Origin: Algoriphagus sp. NG3
GTDB taxonomy: Bacteria > Bacteroidota > Bacteroidia > Cytophagales > Cyclobacteriaceae
Direction of reading: 5' to 3'
Assembly (NCBI RefSeq): GCF_034119865.1
Contig: NZ_CP139421.1
Span: 3,596,001-3,660,000, forward strand
Length of the DNA stretch: 64,000 nucleotides
Position 1 is the first letter of the stretch. Every line of letters starts with the position of its first letter. Shown one piece after another: positions 24,754 through 35,202 of this stretch. A program made the translations under genes and the position numbers. The notes beneath the pieces were generated by a model, which saw only the letters and a program-made list of their open reading frames with translations, was not told where the DNA came from and searched no databases.

Positions 24754-25503
24754 TTACACATTCTCGCTTTTCACTGAAGCTGAGAAATATTCTCTGTTCA
24801 TTCTGGCTATATTCGTAAGACTGATCCCTTTTGGACATTCAGCTTCGCAGGCACCAGTATTGGTACATGCACCGAATCCTTCCGCATCCATCTGGGCCAC
24901 CATCTTCTCCGCTCTGGTCATTCGTTCTACTTGACCTTGAGGTAGCATGGCTAGCTGGGATATTTTAGCAGAGGTAAATAGCATCGCAGAGGCATTTTTA
25001 CATGCTGCCACGCAAGCTCCACAGCCTATGCAGGTCGCCGAATCAAAGGCTTCATCAGCGATTCTCTTAGGAATAGGGATCTCATTTGCGTCAGGAACAC
25101 CACCCGTATTCACAGATACGTAGCCTCCAGCCTGGATGATTCTGTCAAAAGAACCACGGTCTACCACCAAATCCTTTATCACAGGGAAAGCTGCTGCTCT
25201 CCATGGCTCGATCGTGATGGTGTCCCCATCAGAGAAGGAACGCATATGAAGTTGGCAGGTAGTCGTCTGCTTAGGGCCATGTGGATGGCCATTGATGTAA
25301 AGTGAGCACATGCCACAGATGCCTTCTCGACAGTCGTGATCAAAGTGTACTGGGTCTTCACCTTTTGCGGCAAGTTCCTCGTTCAAGACATCCATCATCT
25401 CCAGGAATGACATGTCAGAGGATATTCCATCTATAGGATAGGTGACAAATCCGCCTTTATCGTTGGCGTTTTTCTGTCTCCATATTTTTAATGTCAGTTT
25501 CAT
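24754..25503 (-). CDS. sdhB: Succinate dehydrogenase/fumarate reductase iron-sulfur subunit
   Basis: A 249-residue cytoplasmic-side subunit of respiratory complex II that carries electrons from the flavin to haem and quinone. The plant-type [2Fe-2S] cluster ligands are C58, C63, C66 and C83. The [4Fe-4S] motif [11 protein letters not shown] has C158, C161, C164 and then C168. The third cluster uses C213, C219 and C223 ([12 protein letters not shown]). Third gene of the operon after sdhC and sdhA (30-base gap). A diverged copy of its last 30 codons is stranded at 19802-19885 beyond the accessory island, so the present 3' end may have been supplied by an inserted element. Confidence 0.96.
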   Translation of the reverse strand: MKLTLKIWRQKNANDKGGFVTYPIDGISSDMSFLEMMDVLNEELAAKGEDPVHFDHDCREGICGMCSLYINGHPHGPKQTTTCQLHMRSFSDGDTITIEPWRAAAFPVIKDLVVDRGSFDRIIQAGGYVSVNTGGVPDANEIPIPKRIADEAFDSATCIGCGACVAACKNASAMLFTSAKISQLAMLPQGQVERMTRAEKMVAQMDAEGFGACTNTGACEAECPKGISLTNIARMNREYFSASVKSENV

Positions 25504-25533
25504 ACTAGTATAGTTATGAATTAAGTCTTGAAT

Positions 25534-27468
25534 TTATTTGTAGGATCTCTGAGTCAGCTTCACGTTTTCGAAAACCAGCGGCTCCTTGTGCAATGTCTCA
25601 GGGGTATTTTCAGCCATAAACTCCCAAGCTGCCACGTAAGCAAAGTTCTCGTCATCTCTCAGCGCCTCCCCTTCCGGTGTCTGGGATTCTAATCGGAAGT
25701 GTCCACCACATGATTCAGATCTGTTCAGCGCATCGTCCACCATCAGTTCTCCAAGCTCCAAGAAATCAGCTACACGACTGGCTTTCTCCAGTGTCTGGTT
25801 CAGTTCCTCATTGGCTCCCATTACTTTCACATCCTTCCAGAATTCCTTTCTCAACTCCTGGATCATGCCTTTGGCTTTTGTCAGGCCTTCAGCATTTCTG
25901 GCCATACCGCAGTACTCCCACATGATATGTCCTAGCTTTTTATGGAAGTAATCCACTGTTTTGGAGCCATTGATACTTAGTAACTTCTGTATCGCATCTT
26001 TCACTCCTTTTTCTGCTTTCGCAAATTCCGGATGCTTTGGATCTACCGGGCTTGGCCCGATTTGCGCCAGATAATCACCGATTGTGTAAGGAATAACAAA
26101 GTATCCATCAGCCAGTCCCTGCATCAAAGCGGAAGCCCCGAGACGGTTTGCTCCATGATCTGAGAAGTTAGCTTCTCCGAGGGAATAAAGTCCCGGAACG
26201 GTAGTGGACAAATTGTAATCCACCCAAAGACCACCCATGGTATAGTGGACGGCCGGATAGATCTTCATCGGAGTCTGGTAAGGGTTTTCTCCGGTGATCT
26301 GCTGATACATGTCAAACAGGTTGCCGTATCTAGCACGGATCGCATCTTCACTGTCCCTGTTGATCGCATCCCGGAAATCAAGGAATACCGCCTGTCCGGT
26401 TTCATTTACGCCGCGTCCTTCGTCACATACGTCCTTGGCATTTCTGGAAGCCACATCACGGGGCACCAAGTTACCGAAGGAAGGATACTTTCTCTCCAAG
26501 TAATAATCTCTGTCCTCGTCCTTAATATCTTTAGGCTTGATCTCTCCTTTGCGAAGTTTCTCAGCCATTTCTTTTGTTTTTGGAACCCAAACCCGTCCGT
26601 CGTTTCTCAGTGATTCGGACATCAGGGTCAACTTAGACTGATGGTCTCCGGACACTGGGATACAAGTTGGGTGGATTTGTGTGTAGCAAGGATTGGCGAA
26701 GTAAGCGCCTTTTTTATGTGCTCTCCAGGCAGCGGTCACATTAGACCCCATAGCATTGGTAGAAAGGAAAAACACATTTCCATAACCACCTGTACAAAGT
26801 AGTACCGCATGGGCAGCATGGGTTTCGATAGCTCCTGTGATCAGATTTCTGGTCACAATACCTCTGGCATGGCCATCGATAGTCACCACGTCCATCATTT
26901 CTGTACGTGGATAAAGCTTCACTTTGCCATTGGCTACCTGACGGCTGAGAGCTGAATAAGCTCCCAAAAGTAATTGCTGTCCCGTTTGGCCCCTGGCATA
27001 GAAAGTCCTGGACACCTGGGCCCCACCGAAAGAACGGTTGGCCAGTAGCCCACCGTATTCTCTGGCGAAAGGAACACCCTGTGCCACGCACTGGTCAATG
27101 ATATTTACAGATACTTCTGCCAGGCGATACACATTGGATTCACGGGAACGATAATCTCCGCCTTTGATCGTATCATAGAATAGACGAAAAACCGAATCAC
27201 CGTCATTCTGGTAATTTTTTGCTGCGTTGATCCCGCCCTGAGCGGCGATAGAGTGCGCGCGACGGGGGCTATCCTGAAAGCAAAACGCCTTCACTTTATA
27301 CCCTAATTCCGCCAAAGAAGCGGCAGCTGAAGCTCCGGCAAGTCCGGTGCCTACTACGATTACCTCGTACTTTCTTTTATTGGCTGGGTTTACCAGCTTA
27401 CTGTTGAATTTATGTTTAGTCCACTTTTCGGCTAAAGGGCCTATTGGGGATTTTGAATCTAGTATCAT
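25534..27468 (-). CDS. sdhA: Succinate dehydrogenase/fumarate reductase flavoprotein subunit
   Basis: About 644 residues. The FAD-binding motif GTGLAGAS is near residue 40, the histidine for covalent FAD is in [13 protein letters not shown], and [15 protein letters not shown] and [19 protein letters not shown] are the expected active-site and FAD segments. I take the ATG at 27468 as start: the longer frame from 27519 would overlap sdhC and adds residues outside the family. It oxidises succinate to fumarate (or the reverse) at the inner face of the membrane. The long form with the C-terminal extension is the usual Bacteroidota/delta type B enzyme. Confidence 0.96.
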   Translation of the reverse strand: MILDSKSPIGPLAEKWTKHKFNSKLVNPANKRKYEVIVVGTGLAGASAAASLAELGYKVKAFCFQDSPRRAHSIAAQGGINAAKNYQNDGDSVFRLFYDTIKGGDYRSRESNVYRLAEVSVNIIDQCVAQGVPFAREYGGLLANRSFGGAQVSRTFYARGQTGQQLLLGAYSALSRQVANGKVKLYPRTEMMDVVTIDGHARGIVTRNLITGAIETHAAHAVLLCTGGYGNVFFLSTNAMGSNVTAAWRAHKKGAYFANPCYTQIHPTCIPVSGDHQSKLTLMSESLRNDGRVWVPKTKEMAEKLRKGEIKPKDIKDEDRDYYLERKYPSFGNLVPRDVASRNAKDVCDEGRGVNETGQAVFLDFRDAINRDSEDAIRARYGNLFDMYQQITGENPYQTPMKIYPAVHYTMGGLWVDYNLSTTVPGLYSLGEANFSDHGANRLGASALMQGLADGYFVIPYTIGDYLAQIGPSPVDPKHPEFAKAEKGVKDAIQKLLSINGSKTVDYFHKKLGHIMWEYCGMARNAEGLTKAKGMIQELRKEFWKDVKVMGANEELNQTLEKASRVADFLELGELMVDDALNRSESCGGHFRLESQTPEGEALRDDENFAYVAAWEFMAENTPETLHKEPLVFENVKLTQRSYK

Positions 27469-27478
27469 GAGGGACTGA

Positions 27479-28159
27479 TTAGCTCTGTGTGAAATAGATA
27501 TAAACTGGCATGCTGGCAAATAGAATCGGAACCAGAATACTGAAGAGTATTCCTACCGTATGGATCGCCGGAGAATATTTTCTGTGGTTTAAACCAAGGG
27601 TTTGGAAAGCGCTGGAAAAACCGTGTGAAAGGTGAAACGCAAGGAATGCCATCGCGATTACATACCCTATTACCATTAACTCATTTTGGAATGCAAATAA
27701 TACTACGGTGTAAAGATCCTTGAATTCCTCACCTCCATAATTCACAAAGGGAAGGCCTCCCCAATGCATCTCATACCAGAAAGTCTTCATATGCACTACC
27801 AAGAAGATCAGGATCAGTGTGCCCAATATGCCCATATTACGGGATGCGGCAGAAGTAGACGGAGGAGTGGATTCTCCGTATCCTATAGGACGAGCCGCTC
27901 TATTGGTTTTGGTAAGCCAAATAGACCAAACAACGTGAAGTATAATGGAAATATACGTCACCCATGAAAGAAGCTTTACTGCGGGATTGGTGGTCATAAA
28001 GTGTGCATAAATATTAAATGCCTCTCCTCCATCATCCTTGAACAATAACATGTTCCCTGACACGTGACCTATTAGAAACAGAATCAGGAAAAGTCCGGTC
28101 AATGCCATGATCAGTTTCCTGCCTATTGTGCTACTCAAGGTTTTTGTAACCCAGCTCAT
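27479..28159 (-). CDS. sdhC: Succinate dehydrogenase cytochrome b subunit
   Basis: A 226-residue membrane anchor with five hydrophobic segments, as in the single-polypeptide diheme b558 anchors (type B complex II). Conserved histidines for haem ligation occur in [30 protein letters not shown] and [13 protein letters not shown]. First gene of sdhCAB with its own promoter. Menaquinone is the expected partner in this phylum. Confidence 0.94.
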   Translation of the reverse strand: MSWVTKTLSSTIGRKLIMALTGLFLILFLIGHVSGNMLLFKDDGGEAFNIYAHFMTTNPAVKLLSWVTYISIILHVVWSIWLTKTNRAARPIGYGESTPPSTSAASRNMGILGTLILIFLVVHMKTFWYEMHWGGLPFVNYGGEEFKDLYTVVLFAFQNELMVIGYVIAMAFLAFHLSHGFSSAFQTLGLNHRKYSPAIHTVGILFSILVPILFASMPVYIYFTQS

Positions 28160-28205
28160 ACAATTTTAGTGATTAGATTAAAACGAAATCTTTGATTATT
28201 ACTGC

Positions 28206-28237
28206 CAAATTTACATGCCGAACAACTAGCAAACAAT
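28206..28237 (-). promoter_or_regulatory. Promoter of sdhCAB
   Basis: Minus-strand TAAATTTG (28206-28213), a full -7 match, with ATTG 20 bases upstream (28234-28237) as -33 box. Predicted start near 28200 leaves a leader of about 40 bases before the sdhC ATG. Confidence 0.6.
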
Positions 28238-28458
28238 CCATTCCAAGGCACTTTCCTTATTTTAATCGGTTCTAAATAGGAAATATCCCTTGCTGAATTA
28301 TCTTCCCGGATAACCGGAAGAAAGGATTATATGTTTGATTTTATGGGGATTTTCTACTTATTTCAGTTTCTTTCGTACAAGAAGATAGTATAGTAAAAAC
28401 CTGAAAATGGAATAAATTCGTACATTCTATACTTTCCTTACTAATGACTTTGACCAAC

Positions 28459-31239
28459 ATGAAGCTGAAACTCGCCCTCGGACTTTTTCTAATATTCCTG
28501 ATAGCCGGAATTTCTGAAGCTTGGGCTACCCATATTCGCGCCGGTGAAATCACAGCAGAGCGGCAATCACCACAATCCTTGGTATATAAAATCACGGTAG
28601 TAGGATATACAGATACCAGATCGAATGTGATTTTTGGCCCGGGAACAATAGATTTTGGTGATGGGAGAGTCGTAGAAGGACTAAATACAGAAAGTGCATT
28701 TGAACTTGTAGAGGATCTAGGCAACCAAATCGAGAAAAACACCTTTGTTATCGAACATACTTTTCAGGGTCCAGGCACCTATACAATCCGTTTTCTGGAA
28801 CAAAACCGAAATGACCGTACCCTGAATATGGACAATTCGGTGGATACGCCATTTTATGTGGAGACCACCATCACCATAGATCCTTTCATCGGAGTAAACA
28901 ACTCCCCTGTCCTCACCATCCCTCCTGTGGATAACGGAGCTGTAAACGTGAGATATATCCATAATCCAGGAGCTTATGACCCGGATGGAGATAGCCTTGC
29001 ATATGTGATGGATGTTCCAAAACAAGCCTTTCAAAGACCTGTAAACAATTATAGAAGCCCTGCCTCTGCGGAGTTTAGTTTCAGTCAGGAAGACGGAACT
29101 ACCCCTGCATTCCTGACTTTGGATCCTGTCACAGGCGATCTGGTGTGGGACGCTCCCGGTACTGCCGGACAGTTTAACATCGCATTTCGGGTCAACGAAT
29201 ACAGAAAACTGAACGGTAAGTGGGAACTCATAGGCAGTGTGGTCAGGGATATGCAGATCATAATAGAAAATTCGAATAACCGAAGACCTGAGCTTATCCT
29301 GCCACCTGATCTCTGCGTAGAAGCAGGGACACTGATCGAGGAAATTATCCAAGGAGAAGACCCGGATGGTGATCCAGTAAGGATTGAGATTTTTGGAGAA
29401 CCCATGGAGATCACTTCTTCTCCGGCGAGCTATTCACCTGAAAGTGCATTCCAACCCTCCCCAGGTATAGTCAACTTCAATTGGCAGACCGTCTGCAACC
29501 ATGTGCGTGCCAGAGAATATGAAGTGCGGGTGCGCATCACTGACCAACCTAGATCCGGCCCGGCATTGGTGGACATCAAGACCTGGCGAATCAAAGTGGT
29601 TGGCCCACCCCCTGTTTTTGATGAGATAGAACAGATGTCCGGTAGGTCGGTGGAACTAAACTGGGATCCTTATGTATGTGCCAATTCCGCTAATGAAATG
29701 CAGGTCTGGAGGAGAATCAATTCCGATCCATATCAGCCCGATAGTTGTGAGACCGGAATCCGTGCCGGCTACGAACTGATAGGAACGACCGATATGCAGA
29801 CGCAAGATTTCCTTGACACAAACGGAGGGGATGGTTTGGCTCCTGGAAACACGTATTGCTATAGATTGGTGGCCGCCTTCCCTGAACCTAGACTTGGGGA
29901 AAGCATAGTCTCAGAAGAAATCTGCGTCACCATAGATGTGGATGTTCCTATCATCACTAATGTGAGTGTGGAAGAAACCGACCCTACGGCTGGTGAGATA
30001 TTCGTAAAATGGACACCTCCATATGATATAGACAAAGTGCAATTCCCTGGCCCGTACAGTTATGAATTACTCAGAAGCACGGGATTTACGGGGAATGCGG
30101 GACAGGTATCATTAGGAATAACATCAGACACACTCTTCACAGATACAGGCTTGAACACAGCGTCTTTGGTTTACAATTATGAGGTGGTTTTGCTAGACAG
30201 AAACACCAAAATTGACACCTCTTCCAAGGCATCTTCCGTTTGGGCAGATCTGACGATTATCAATGAAGCCATTGAAGTAAATTGGCAATTTACCGTTCCT
30301 TGGAACAATGCTGTAAGTGAATTCAAGCATGAGGTATATAGAAACAAAACTGATGCTGATGCAGCTGATGCGGATACTTTTGTAAAGATCGCAGAAGTAG
30401 ATGTGACTACTGAAGGCTATACCTTTCTTGATGATGGCAGTTTCAACGGAGTTCCTCTGAATAAAGAAATTGAGTACTGTTATTACGTGATTACCAAAGG
30501 ATCTTATAATGTAAGCGGGTTGGTCTATCCTTTAGAAAACAAGTCCCAAATCGTATGTGGCAAGCCCGATGACAACCGATTGCCATGTCCGCCGGTACTG
30601 ACTTTTGAAGGGCCTGAATGCTCTGCCTATCTTGCGGAGGTTCCTTGCAACAACTCCACCTATGAGCATGATTTAAGCTGGACACCTGATTTCTCAGGAG
30701 AGTGTGATGATGAACTCAGTGGCTATAATCTTTACTTCACTCCTGATGGAGAATCAGGCCAGTTCGAAATAGTAGCTACCTTATCATCACTGGAACTCGA
30801 GACTACTATTACCAATCTGCCTAATTACAGAGGTTGTTATTATATCACAGCAGTAGATAGATCTGGCAATGAATCTGATCCTAGCAACATTGTTTGTGTG
30901 GACAATTGTCCTAACTACGTTCTTCCCAATGCGTTTACTCCAAACGGCGATGGATTTAACGAGACCTTTATGGCTTTTGACAATCCATTCCCACAATGTC
31001 CTCGATTTGTGTTGGGAGTGGATATCTTCATTGTGAATAGATGGGGAGTAGAGGTGTTCTCATACAACAGCCTGGAATCTGCAGAGAATGACATTTATAT
31101 CAGATGGGATGGTACAGATAAAAACGGAAATGAATTGCCGTCCGGCACATATTTCTATTCCGGCAACGTAGTCTTTGATGTGCTCGATCCGGCACTCAAA
31201 GAGCAAACCCTAAAAGGAACAATTCAGCTCCTTAGATGA
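28459..31239 (+). CDS. Large secreted multidomain protein with CHU_C (type IX secretion) C-terminal domain
   Basis: About 926 residues from the ATG at 28459 (an ATG five codons upstream lengthens the signal needlessly). The signal sequence ends near EAWA. The body has PKD/cadherin-like and fibronectin type III-like domains; DPDGDSLAYV and DPDGDPVRI are typical Ig-like linkers. Several Cys-containing beta domains follow (WRRINSDPYQPDSC, DLSWTPDFSGECDDELSGYN). The last 100 residues are the gliding-motility-associated C-terminal domain: LPNAFTPNGDGFNETF, IVNRWGVEVF, WDGTDKNGNELPSGTYFY. That domain directs type IX secretion and surface attachment. It overlaps the DCC gene by ATGA. The ligand or partner is unknown. 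Confidence 0.92.
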   Translation: MKLKLALGLFLIFLIAGISEAWATHIRAGEITAERQSPQSLVYKITVVGYTDTRSNVIFGPGTIDFGDGRVVEGLNTESAFELVEDLGNQIEKNTFVIEHTFQGPGTYTIRFLEQNRNDRTLNMDNSVDTPFYVETTITIDPFIGVNNSPVLTIPPVDNGAVNVRYIHNPGAYDPDGDSLAYVMDVPKQAFQRPVNNYRSPASAEFSFSQEDGTTPAFLTLDPVTGDLVWDAPGTAGQFNIAFRVNEYRKLNGKWELIGSVVRDMQIIIENSNNRRPELILPPDLCVEAGTLIEEIIQGEDPDGDPVRIEIFGEPMEITSSPASYSPESAFQPSPGIVNFNWQTVCNHVRAREYEVRVRITDQPRSGPALVDIKTWRIKVVGPPPVFDEIEQMSGRSVELNWDPYVCANSANEMQVWRRINSDPYQPDSCETGIRAGYELIGTTDMQTQDFLDTNGGDGLAPGNTYCYRLVAAFPEPRLGESIVSEEICVTIDVDVPIITNVSVEETDPTAGEIFVKWTPPYDIDKVQFPGPYSYELLRSTGFTGNAGQVSLGITSDTLFTDTGLNTASLVYNYEVVLLDRNTKIDTSSKASSVWADLTIINEAIEVNWQFTVPWNNAVSEFKHEVYRNKTDADAADADTFVKIAEVDVTTEGYTFLDDGSFNGVPLNKEIEYCYYVITKGSYNVSGLVYPLENKSQIVCGKPDDNRLPCPPVLTFEGPECSAYLAEVPCNNSTYEHDLSWTPDFSGECDDELSGYNLYFTPDGESGQFEIVATLSSLELETTITNLPNYRGCYYITAVDRSGNESDPSNIVCVDNCPNYVLPNAFTPNGDGFNETFMAFDNPFPQCPRFVLGVDIFIVNRWGVEVFSYNSLESAENDIYIRWDGTDKNGNELPSGTYFYSGNVVFDVLDPALKEQTLKGTIQLLR

Positions 31240-31679
31240 CAGCAAAAAAATCCATCATCTTTTTTGATGGCGTATGCAACCTATGCAATGCTTCCATTGA
31301 TTTTGTGATCCGACGAGATAAGAAAGATCGCTTTTTGGTGGGTGCATTGCAAGATGATTTCAGCAGAAAAATCCTTTCCGGATTTGAAGTGGAGGAAGAT
31401 TACCTTGACTCCTTAGTCTTGTTGGAAAAAGGCAGGATTTACTATAAAAGTACCGCTGCGCTGAAAATAGCCCGAAACCTTTCAGGGTTATGGCCAGCTT
31501 TATATCCAATTATTATTTTGCCCAAATTCCTCAGGGATCCAATATATAATTGGATCGGCGCAAACCGGTATCGCTGGTTTGGCAAAAAAAACACCTGCCG
31601 TCTCCCTACCCCTGAGGAAAAATCCAAATTCCTTTCTGAAGCGACCCTGTCCCAAACAGGACTAAGTCAAAGGCCCTGA
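31236..31679 (+). CDS. DCC-family thiol-disulfide oxidoreductase (DUF393)
   Basis: A 147-residue protein with the DxxCxLC signature D11-GVC14-NLC17 and the late NRYRWFGKKNTCRLP segment, both diagnostic of the DCC/DUF393 family, which has a thioredoxin-like fold. No signal sequence, so it is probably cytoplasmic. The overlap of start and stop (ATGA) with the Cys-containing surface protein is unusual, but function and substrate in this family are not established. Confidence 0.9.
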   Translation: MTAKKSIIFFDGVCNLCNASIDFVIRRDKKDRFLVGALQDDFSRKILSGFEVEEDYLDSLVLLEKGRIYYKSTAALKIARNLSGLWPALYPIIILPKFLRDPIYNWIGANRYRWFGKKNTCRLPTPEEKSKFLSEATLSQTGLSQRP

Positions 31680-31687
31680 ATGATCGT

Positions 31688-31722
31688 CTTGCTGACGCAC
31701 TTTGGGAAAAGCCTTATATTTG
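31688..31722 (+). promoter_or_regulatory. Probable promoter of fabD
   Basis: TATATTTG (31715-31722), a full -7 match, 24 bases before the ATG. The best -33 candidate is CTTG at 31688-31691 with a longish 23-base spacer. Confidence 0.45.
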
Positions 31723-31746
31723 CCCCGAACAAAATCACACTAGTCA

Positions 31747-32622
31747 ATGAAGGCATTTGTTTTTCCGGGCCAAGGAGCCCAATTCCCAGGAATGGGAAAA
31801 GAACTTTATGAAGAAAATCCCAAAGCAAAAGAATTGTTTGAGCAAGCAAATGAAATCTTGGGTTTCCGTATCACGGACATCATGTTTGAGGGAACTGCGG
31901 AGCAGCTACAGCAAACCAACGTAACACAGCCGGCGGTATTTCTTCATTCTGTAATTTTGGCTAAAACAACCCCTGATTTCGCTCCGGATATGGTAGCTGG
32001 TCATTCTTTAGGTGAACTTTCTGCCCTTGTTGCCAATGGGACTTTAGCATTCGAAGATGGCCTTAAGCTAGTTCACCAAAGAGCGCTGGCCATGCAGGAA
32101 GCATGTGAAATCAATCCTTCCACTATGGCAGCTATCCTAGGGCTGCCAGATGAAAAAGTAGAAGAAATCTGTGCCGGCATCACAGAAGAAGTAGTGGTTC
32201 CCGCTAACTACAATTGCCCTGGCCAGCTGGTGATCTCCGGATCCAACAAGGGAATAGAAATCGCCTGTGCTAAAATGAAAGAGGCCGGAGCCAAGCGGGC
32301 ACTGCCACTTCCTGTAGGAGGAGCTTTCCACTCCCCATTGATGGAACCTGCACGTGAGAAATTACAAAAAGCGATAGAAGCCACTGAGTTCCATACACCA
32401 AGTTGCCCGGTGTACCAAAATGTAAGCACCACAGCAGTAACCGACGTTTCGGAAATCAAAGCAAACCTAATCGCCCAACTGACTGCTCCGGTGAAGTGGA
32501 CCCAATCCGTACAAAATATGGTAGCTGATGGGGCAATTGTGTTTGTAGAGTGTGGCCCTGGTAAAGTACTCCAAGGATTGGTCAAGAAAATACATGCTGA
32601 AGCTGAGGTTTCAGGTCTTTAA
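31747..32622 (+). CDS. fabD: Malonyl-CoA:ACP S-malonyltransferase
   Basis: A 291-residue enzyme that moves malonyl from CoA to acyl carrier protein to feed fatty-acid synthesis in the cytoplasm. FPGQGAQFPGMG is at 6-17, the nucleophile Ser87 in GHSLGE (85-90), Arg112 in QRA binds the malonyl carboxylate, and His195 lies in AFHSPLM. Normal length. It has its own promoter and a perfect terminator, so it is transcribed alone. Confidence 0.96.
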   Translation: MKAFVFPGQGAQFPGMGKELYEENPKAKELFEQANEILGFRITDIMFEGTAEQLQQTNVTQPAVFLHSVILAKTTPDFAPDMVAGHSLGELSALVANGTLAFEDGLKLVHQRALAMQEACEINPSTMAAILGLPDEKVEEICAGITEEVVVPANYNCPGQLVISGSNKGIEIACAKMKEAGAKRALPLPVGGAFHSPLMEPAREKLQKAIEATEFHTPSCPVYQNVSTTAVTDVSEIKANLIAQLTAPVKWTQSVQNMVADGAIVFVECGPGKVLQGLVKKIHAEAEVSGL

Positions 32623-32662
32623 CTGCTAAGCCCACTGAGGTCTCACAGAGAAATCAATGCAT

Positions 32663-32705
32663 AAGCTTGGTTCAAATTATGAAGATTTGAACCAAGCTTT
32701 TTTAT
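32663..32705 (+). terminator. Terminator of fabD
   Basis: A perfect 15-bp stem (32663-32677 with 32685-32699), 7-base loop and T run. About 40 bases after the stop. Confidence 0.9.
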
Positions 32706-32778
32706 GTGGCCAAACAAAAGTTATTTGCATAGTCAAGCATTTTTTAACCACCCAACTTTTAAGACTGATCCTAAACCA

Positions 32779-33261
32779 CTAACATTCCCATACCCTCACC
32801 TCGCTCCTATCCTGGCATTCGATCAGCATCTGTCGATTGGTTTTGCCTATAATCGGATGTGTCAAATCAGGAAGAATTTCAGCCAATGGCACAAGTACAA
32901 ATTTTCTTTCTGCTAAGAAGGGGTGTGGAACCTGAAGTGCGGGAGAGTCAATCACCCTTTCTCCAAAATAAATAATATCAATATCCATGGTACGGTCTCC
33001 CCAGTGTTCATCTCTTTTTCTCCCAAGATCAGTTTCGATTTGCTGAATAAAACCTAAGAGTTCAAATGGAGAACAAGTTGTTTTTATTTCCACCATTTGG
33101 TTCAAAAAGGGTCCCTTAGCCACTCCACCCCAAGCTTCTGTCTCGTATATACCAGAGCTCAATGTCAATTCTCCCAAGCGGGAAATCGCCTCTACAGCTG
33201 CTTTCAGAAGTGTGAACCTATCCCCTTTGTTACCTCCCAGTAGTAAAACGGCTTTCTCAAA
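32779..33261 (-). CDS. folK: 2-amino-4-hydroxy-6-hydroxymethyldihydropteridine pyrophosphokinase
   Basis: About 160 residues from the ATG at 33261 (MFEKAVLLLGGNKGD); an ATG 39 bases upstream adds a tail without similarity. It transfers pyrophosphate from ATP to the pterin in folate synthesis. Signature R-DEHWGDRTMDIDI carries the magnesium-binding Asp pair, and LGGNKGDR is the opening strand/loop. Convergent with fabD and divergent from sppA; no other folate genes nearby. Confidence 0.95.
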   Translation of the reverse strand, partial: FEKAVLLLGGNKGDRFTLLKAAVEAISRLGELTLSSGIYETEAWGGVAKGPFLNQMVEIKTTCSPFELLGFIQQIETDLGRKRDEHWGDRTMDIDIIYFGERVIDSPALQVPHPFLAERKFVLVPLAEILPDLTHPIIGKTNRQMLIECQDRSEVRVWEC

Positions 33262-33335
33262 CATGCTCAGTATATTATTGTTTTTGTAAACATGGCCCAA
33301 ATTAGGTTATTTTGGAACTTCAAATAATCTAGCTT

Positions 33336-35102
33336 ATGAAATTCTTAGGAAATGTACTGGCAGTCATCGTCGGGCTTTTTGTTTTCAGCATATTGAGTGT
33401 GCTCGTAATGTTTGGCTTGATCGGAATGCTGGCAGCGACGGGGAGCGACAAAGTCACCGTGAATGAGAACACCGTTCTACATCTAGATCTTAACGGAAGA
33501 ACTATCGTGGAACGCACCTCGGAAGATGATCTGGATTTTTCTAGCTTAGGCAACCCATTTGGTCAGGATCTCACTGCCGGGTTGCTCAATCTGAAAAAAG
33601 CTATAGCTGAGGCCAAAACCAATGATAAGATCAAAGGCATTTACCTTAATACCGGATTGGTTTTCGCAGGCCAGGCCAGTTTGCTTGAATTGAGAGAAGC
33701 TCTACTTGATTTCAAAACTTCGGGCAAATTCATCCTCGCCTATGACGAAGCCTATACTGAAGGCGGCTATTATGTCGCCTCAGTAGCAGATGAAATCTAC
33801 TTAAACCCACTTGGAGGCATAGACTTTAATGGATTCTCAGCAGAAGGCATTTTCTTCAAGGGATTGTTTGAAAAAGTCGGTGTTAAGCCGGAAATTTTCA
33901 GAGTTGGGGAATTCAAATCTGCAGTAGAACCGTTTATTTTAGAAAAAAGCAGCCCTGAAGCCAGATTGCAAACCCAGTCATTTTTGGATGACATGAATGA
34001 GTTTGCTCTGCATGAGGTGGCTGAATCAAGAGGAATAACTTATGATTCCCTGAAAAAGACCAATGACCTGATGCTTGTGCGCAAGCCGCAGGACGCTGTT
34101 ACTTATGGCCTTGCCACTGATCTACTCTATTTTGACCAAGTACTTTCCAAATTAAAAGATAAGCTGGGCGTAGATGAAGATGATGATATCAAGACGATCA
34201 ATGTCACAGATCTTAACTCCACTGTGAAGTCCAAAAACATCACTTCTTCCAATAGAATCGCAGTAATAGTGGCGGAAGGTGAGATCGTAGGCGGTAAAGC
34301 TGATGGGGTGATCAGTTCTGATAAATTTGCCAAAGAAATCCGCAAGGCTCGAAAAGATGACAATATCAAAGCTATCGTACTCCGTGTAAACTCTCCTGGA
34401 GGATCTGTAGTGGCCTCTGAGGTGATCTGGAGAGAAATGGCCGAAGCCAAGAAAGCCAAGCCAGTCTATGTTTCTATGGGTGAAGTGGCGGCTTCCGGTG
34501 GATATTATATTTCTGCCCCAGCCGATACCATCGTGGCCCAGCCAAACACCATCACGGGATCTATCGGCATTTTCGGCATGATGTTCAATGCCCAGGAGTT
34601 GCTGAATGACAAGCTTGGAATCACAACCGATGTAGTGAAAACAGGTGAATTGTCCGACTTTATGAATCCTACCAGACCCATGACTGACGTGGAGCGATCT
34701 ATTATTCAAAACATCATAGAGGATGGTTATGAAACCTTCATCTCACGCGTGTCCGAAGGAAGGGGAATGTCTGCCGAAGCCGTGAAGGAAATAGCATCGG
34801 GGCGTGTATGGACTGGAAACCAAGCCAAAGAACGGGGCTTAGTAGATGTAATGGGAGGACTTAATACTACTATCCAACTCGCTGCTGATAGAATCGGTGC
34901 AGGAGATGATTACAGAGTAGTGTACTATCCAGCCCAAAAATCATGGATAGAAACACTCATGGAAGATTTTGGAAAGAATGTCCAAACAAAAATCCTGAAG
35001 AGCGAATTAGGAACCAATTACACCCTTTACCAGCAGGTAGAAAAATTAAAATCCTACGAAGGTATCCAGGTAAGAATGCCACAGGATATCATCATTAAAT
35101 AA
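33336..35102 (+). CDS. sppA: Signal peptide peptidase SppA, 67-kDa form
   Basis: A 588-residue membrane protease with one N-terminal transmembrane segment (about 8-33) and two tandem ClpP-like halves. The catalytic dyad is Lys194 in the N half (GEFKSAVEPF) and Ser387 in the C half (AASGGYYIS), the same split arrangement as E. coli SppA. SPGGSV near 353-358 forms the oxyanion region. It degrades signal peptides cut off by leader peptidase. A clear terminator follows at once. Confidence 0.95.
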   Translation: MKFLGNVLAVIVGLFVFSILSVLVMFGLIGMLAATGSDKVTVNENTVLHLDLNGRTIVERTSEDDLDFSSLGNPFGQDLTAGLLNLKKAIAEAKTNDKIKGIYLNTGLVFAGQASLLELREALLDFKTSGKFILAYDEAYTEGGYYVASVADEIYLNPLGGIDFNGFSAEGIFFKGLFEKVGVKPEIFRVGEFKSAVEPFILEKSSPEARLQTQSFLDDMNEFALHEVAESRGITYDSLKKTNDLMLVRKPQDAVTYGLATDLLYFDQVLSKLKDKLGVDEDDDIKTINVTDLNSTVKSKNITSSNRIAVIVAEGEIVGGKADGVISSDKFAKEIRKARKDDNIKAIVLRVNSPGGSVVASEVIWREMAEAKKAKPVYVSMGEVAASGGYYISAPADTIVAQPNTITGSIGIFGMMFNAQELLNDKLGITTDVVKTGELSDFMNPTRPMTDVERSIIQNIIEDGYETFISRVSEGRGMSAEAVKEIASGRVWTGNQAKERGLVDVMGGLNTTIQLAADRIGAGDDYRVVYYPAQKSWIETLMEDFGKNVQTKILKSELGTNYTLYQQVEKLKSYEGIQVRMPQDIIIK

Positions 35103-35130
35103 AAAAAAAGCGGCTCAGGCCGCTTTTTTT
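35103..35130. terminator. Bidirectional terminator after sppA
   Basis: A perfect 12-bp stem (35103-35114 with 35119-35130) with a TCAG loop, an A run on one side and a T run on the other. It starts on the base after the sppA stop. Confidence 0.9.
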
Positions 35131-35202
35131 ATTGGCCTATCTTCAAATATTGAGATTGTAACATTTTTGAGCAAAAGTATTTTTTAAAACAGTTATCACT
35201 TT

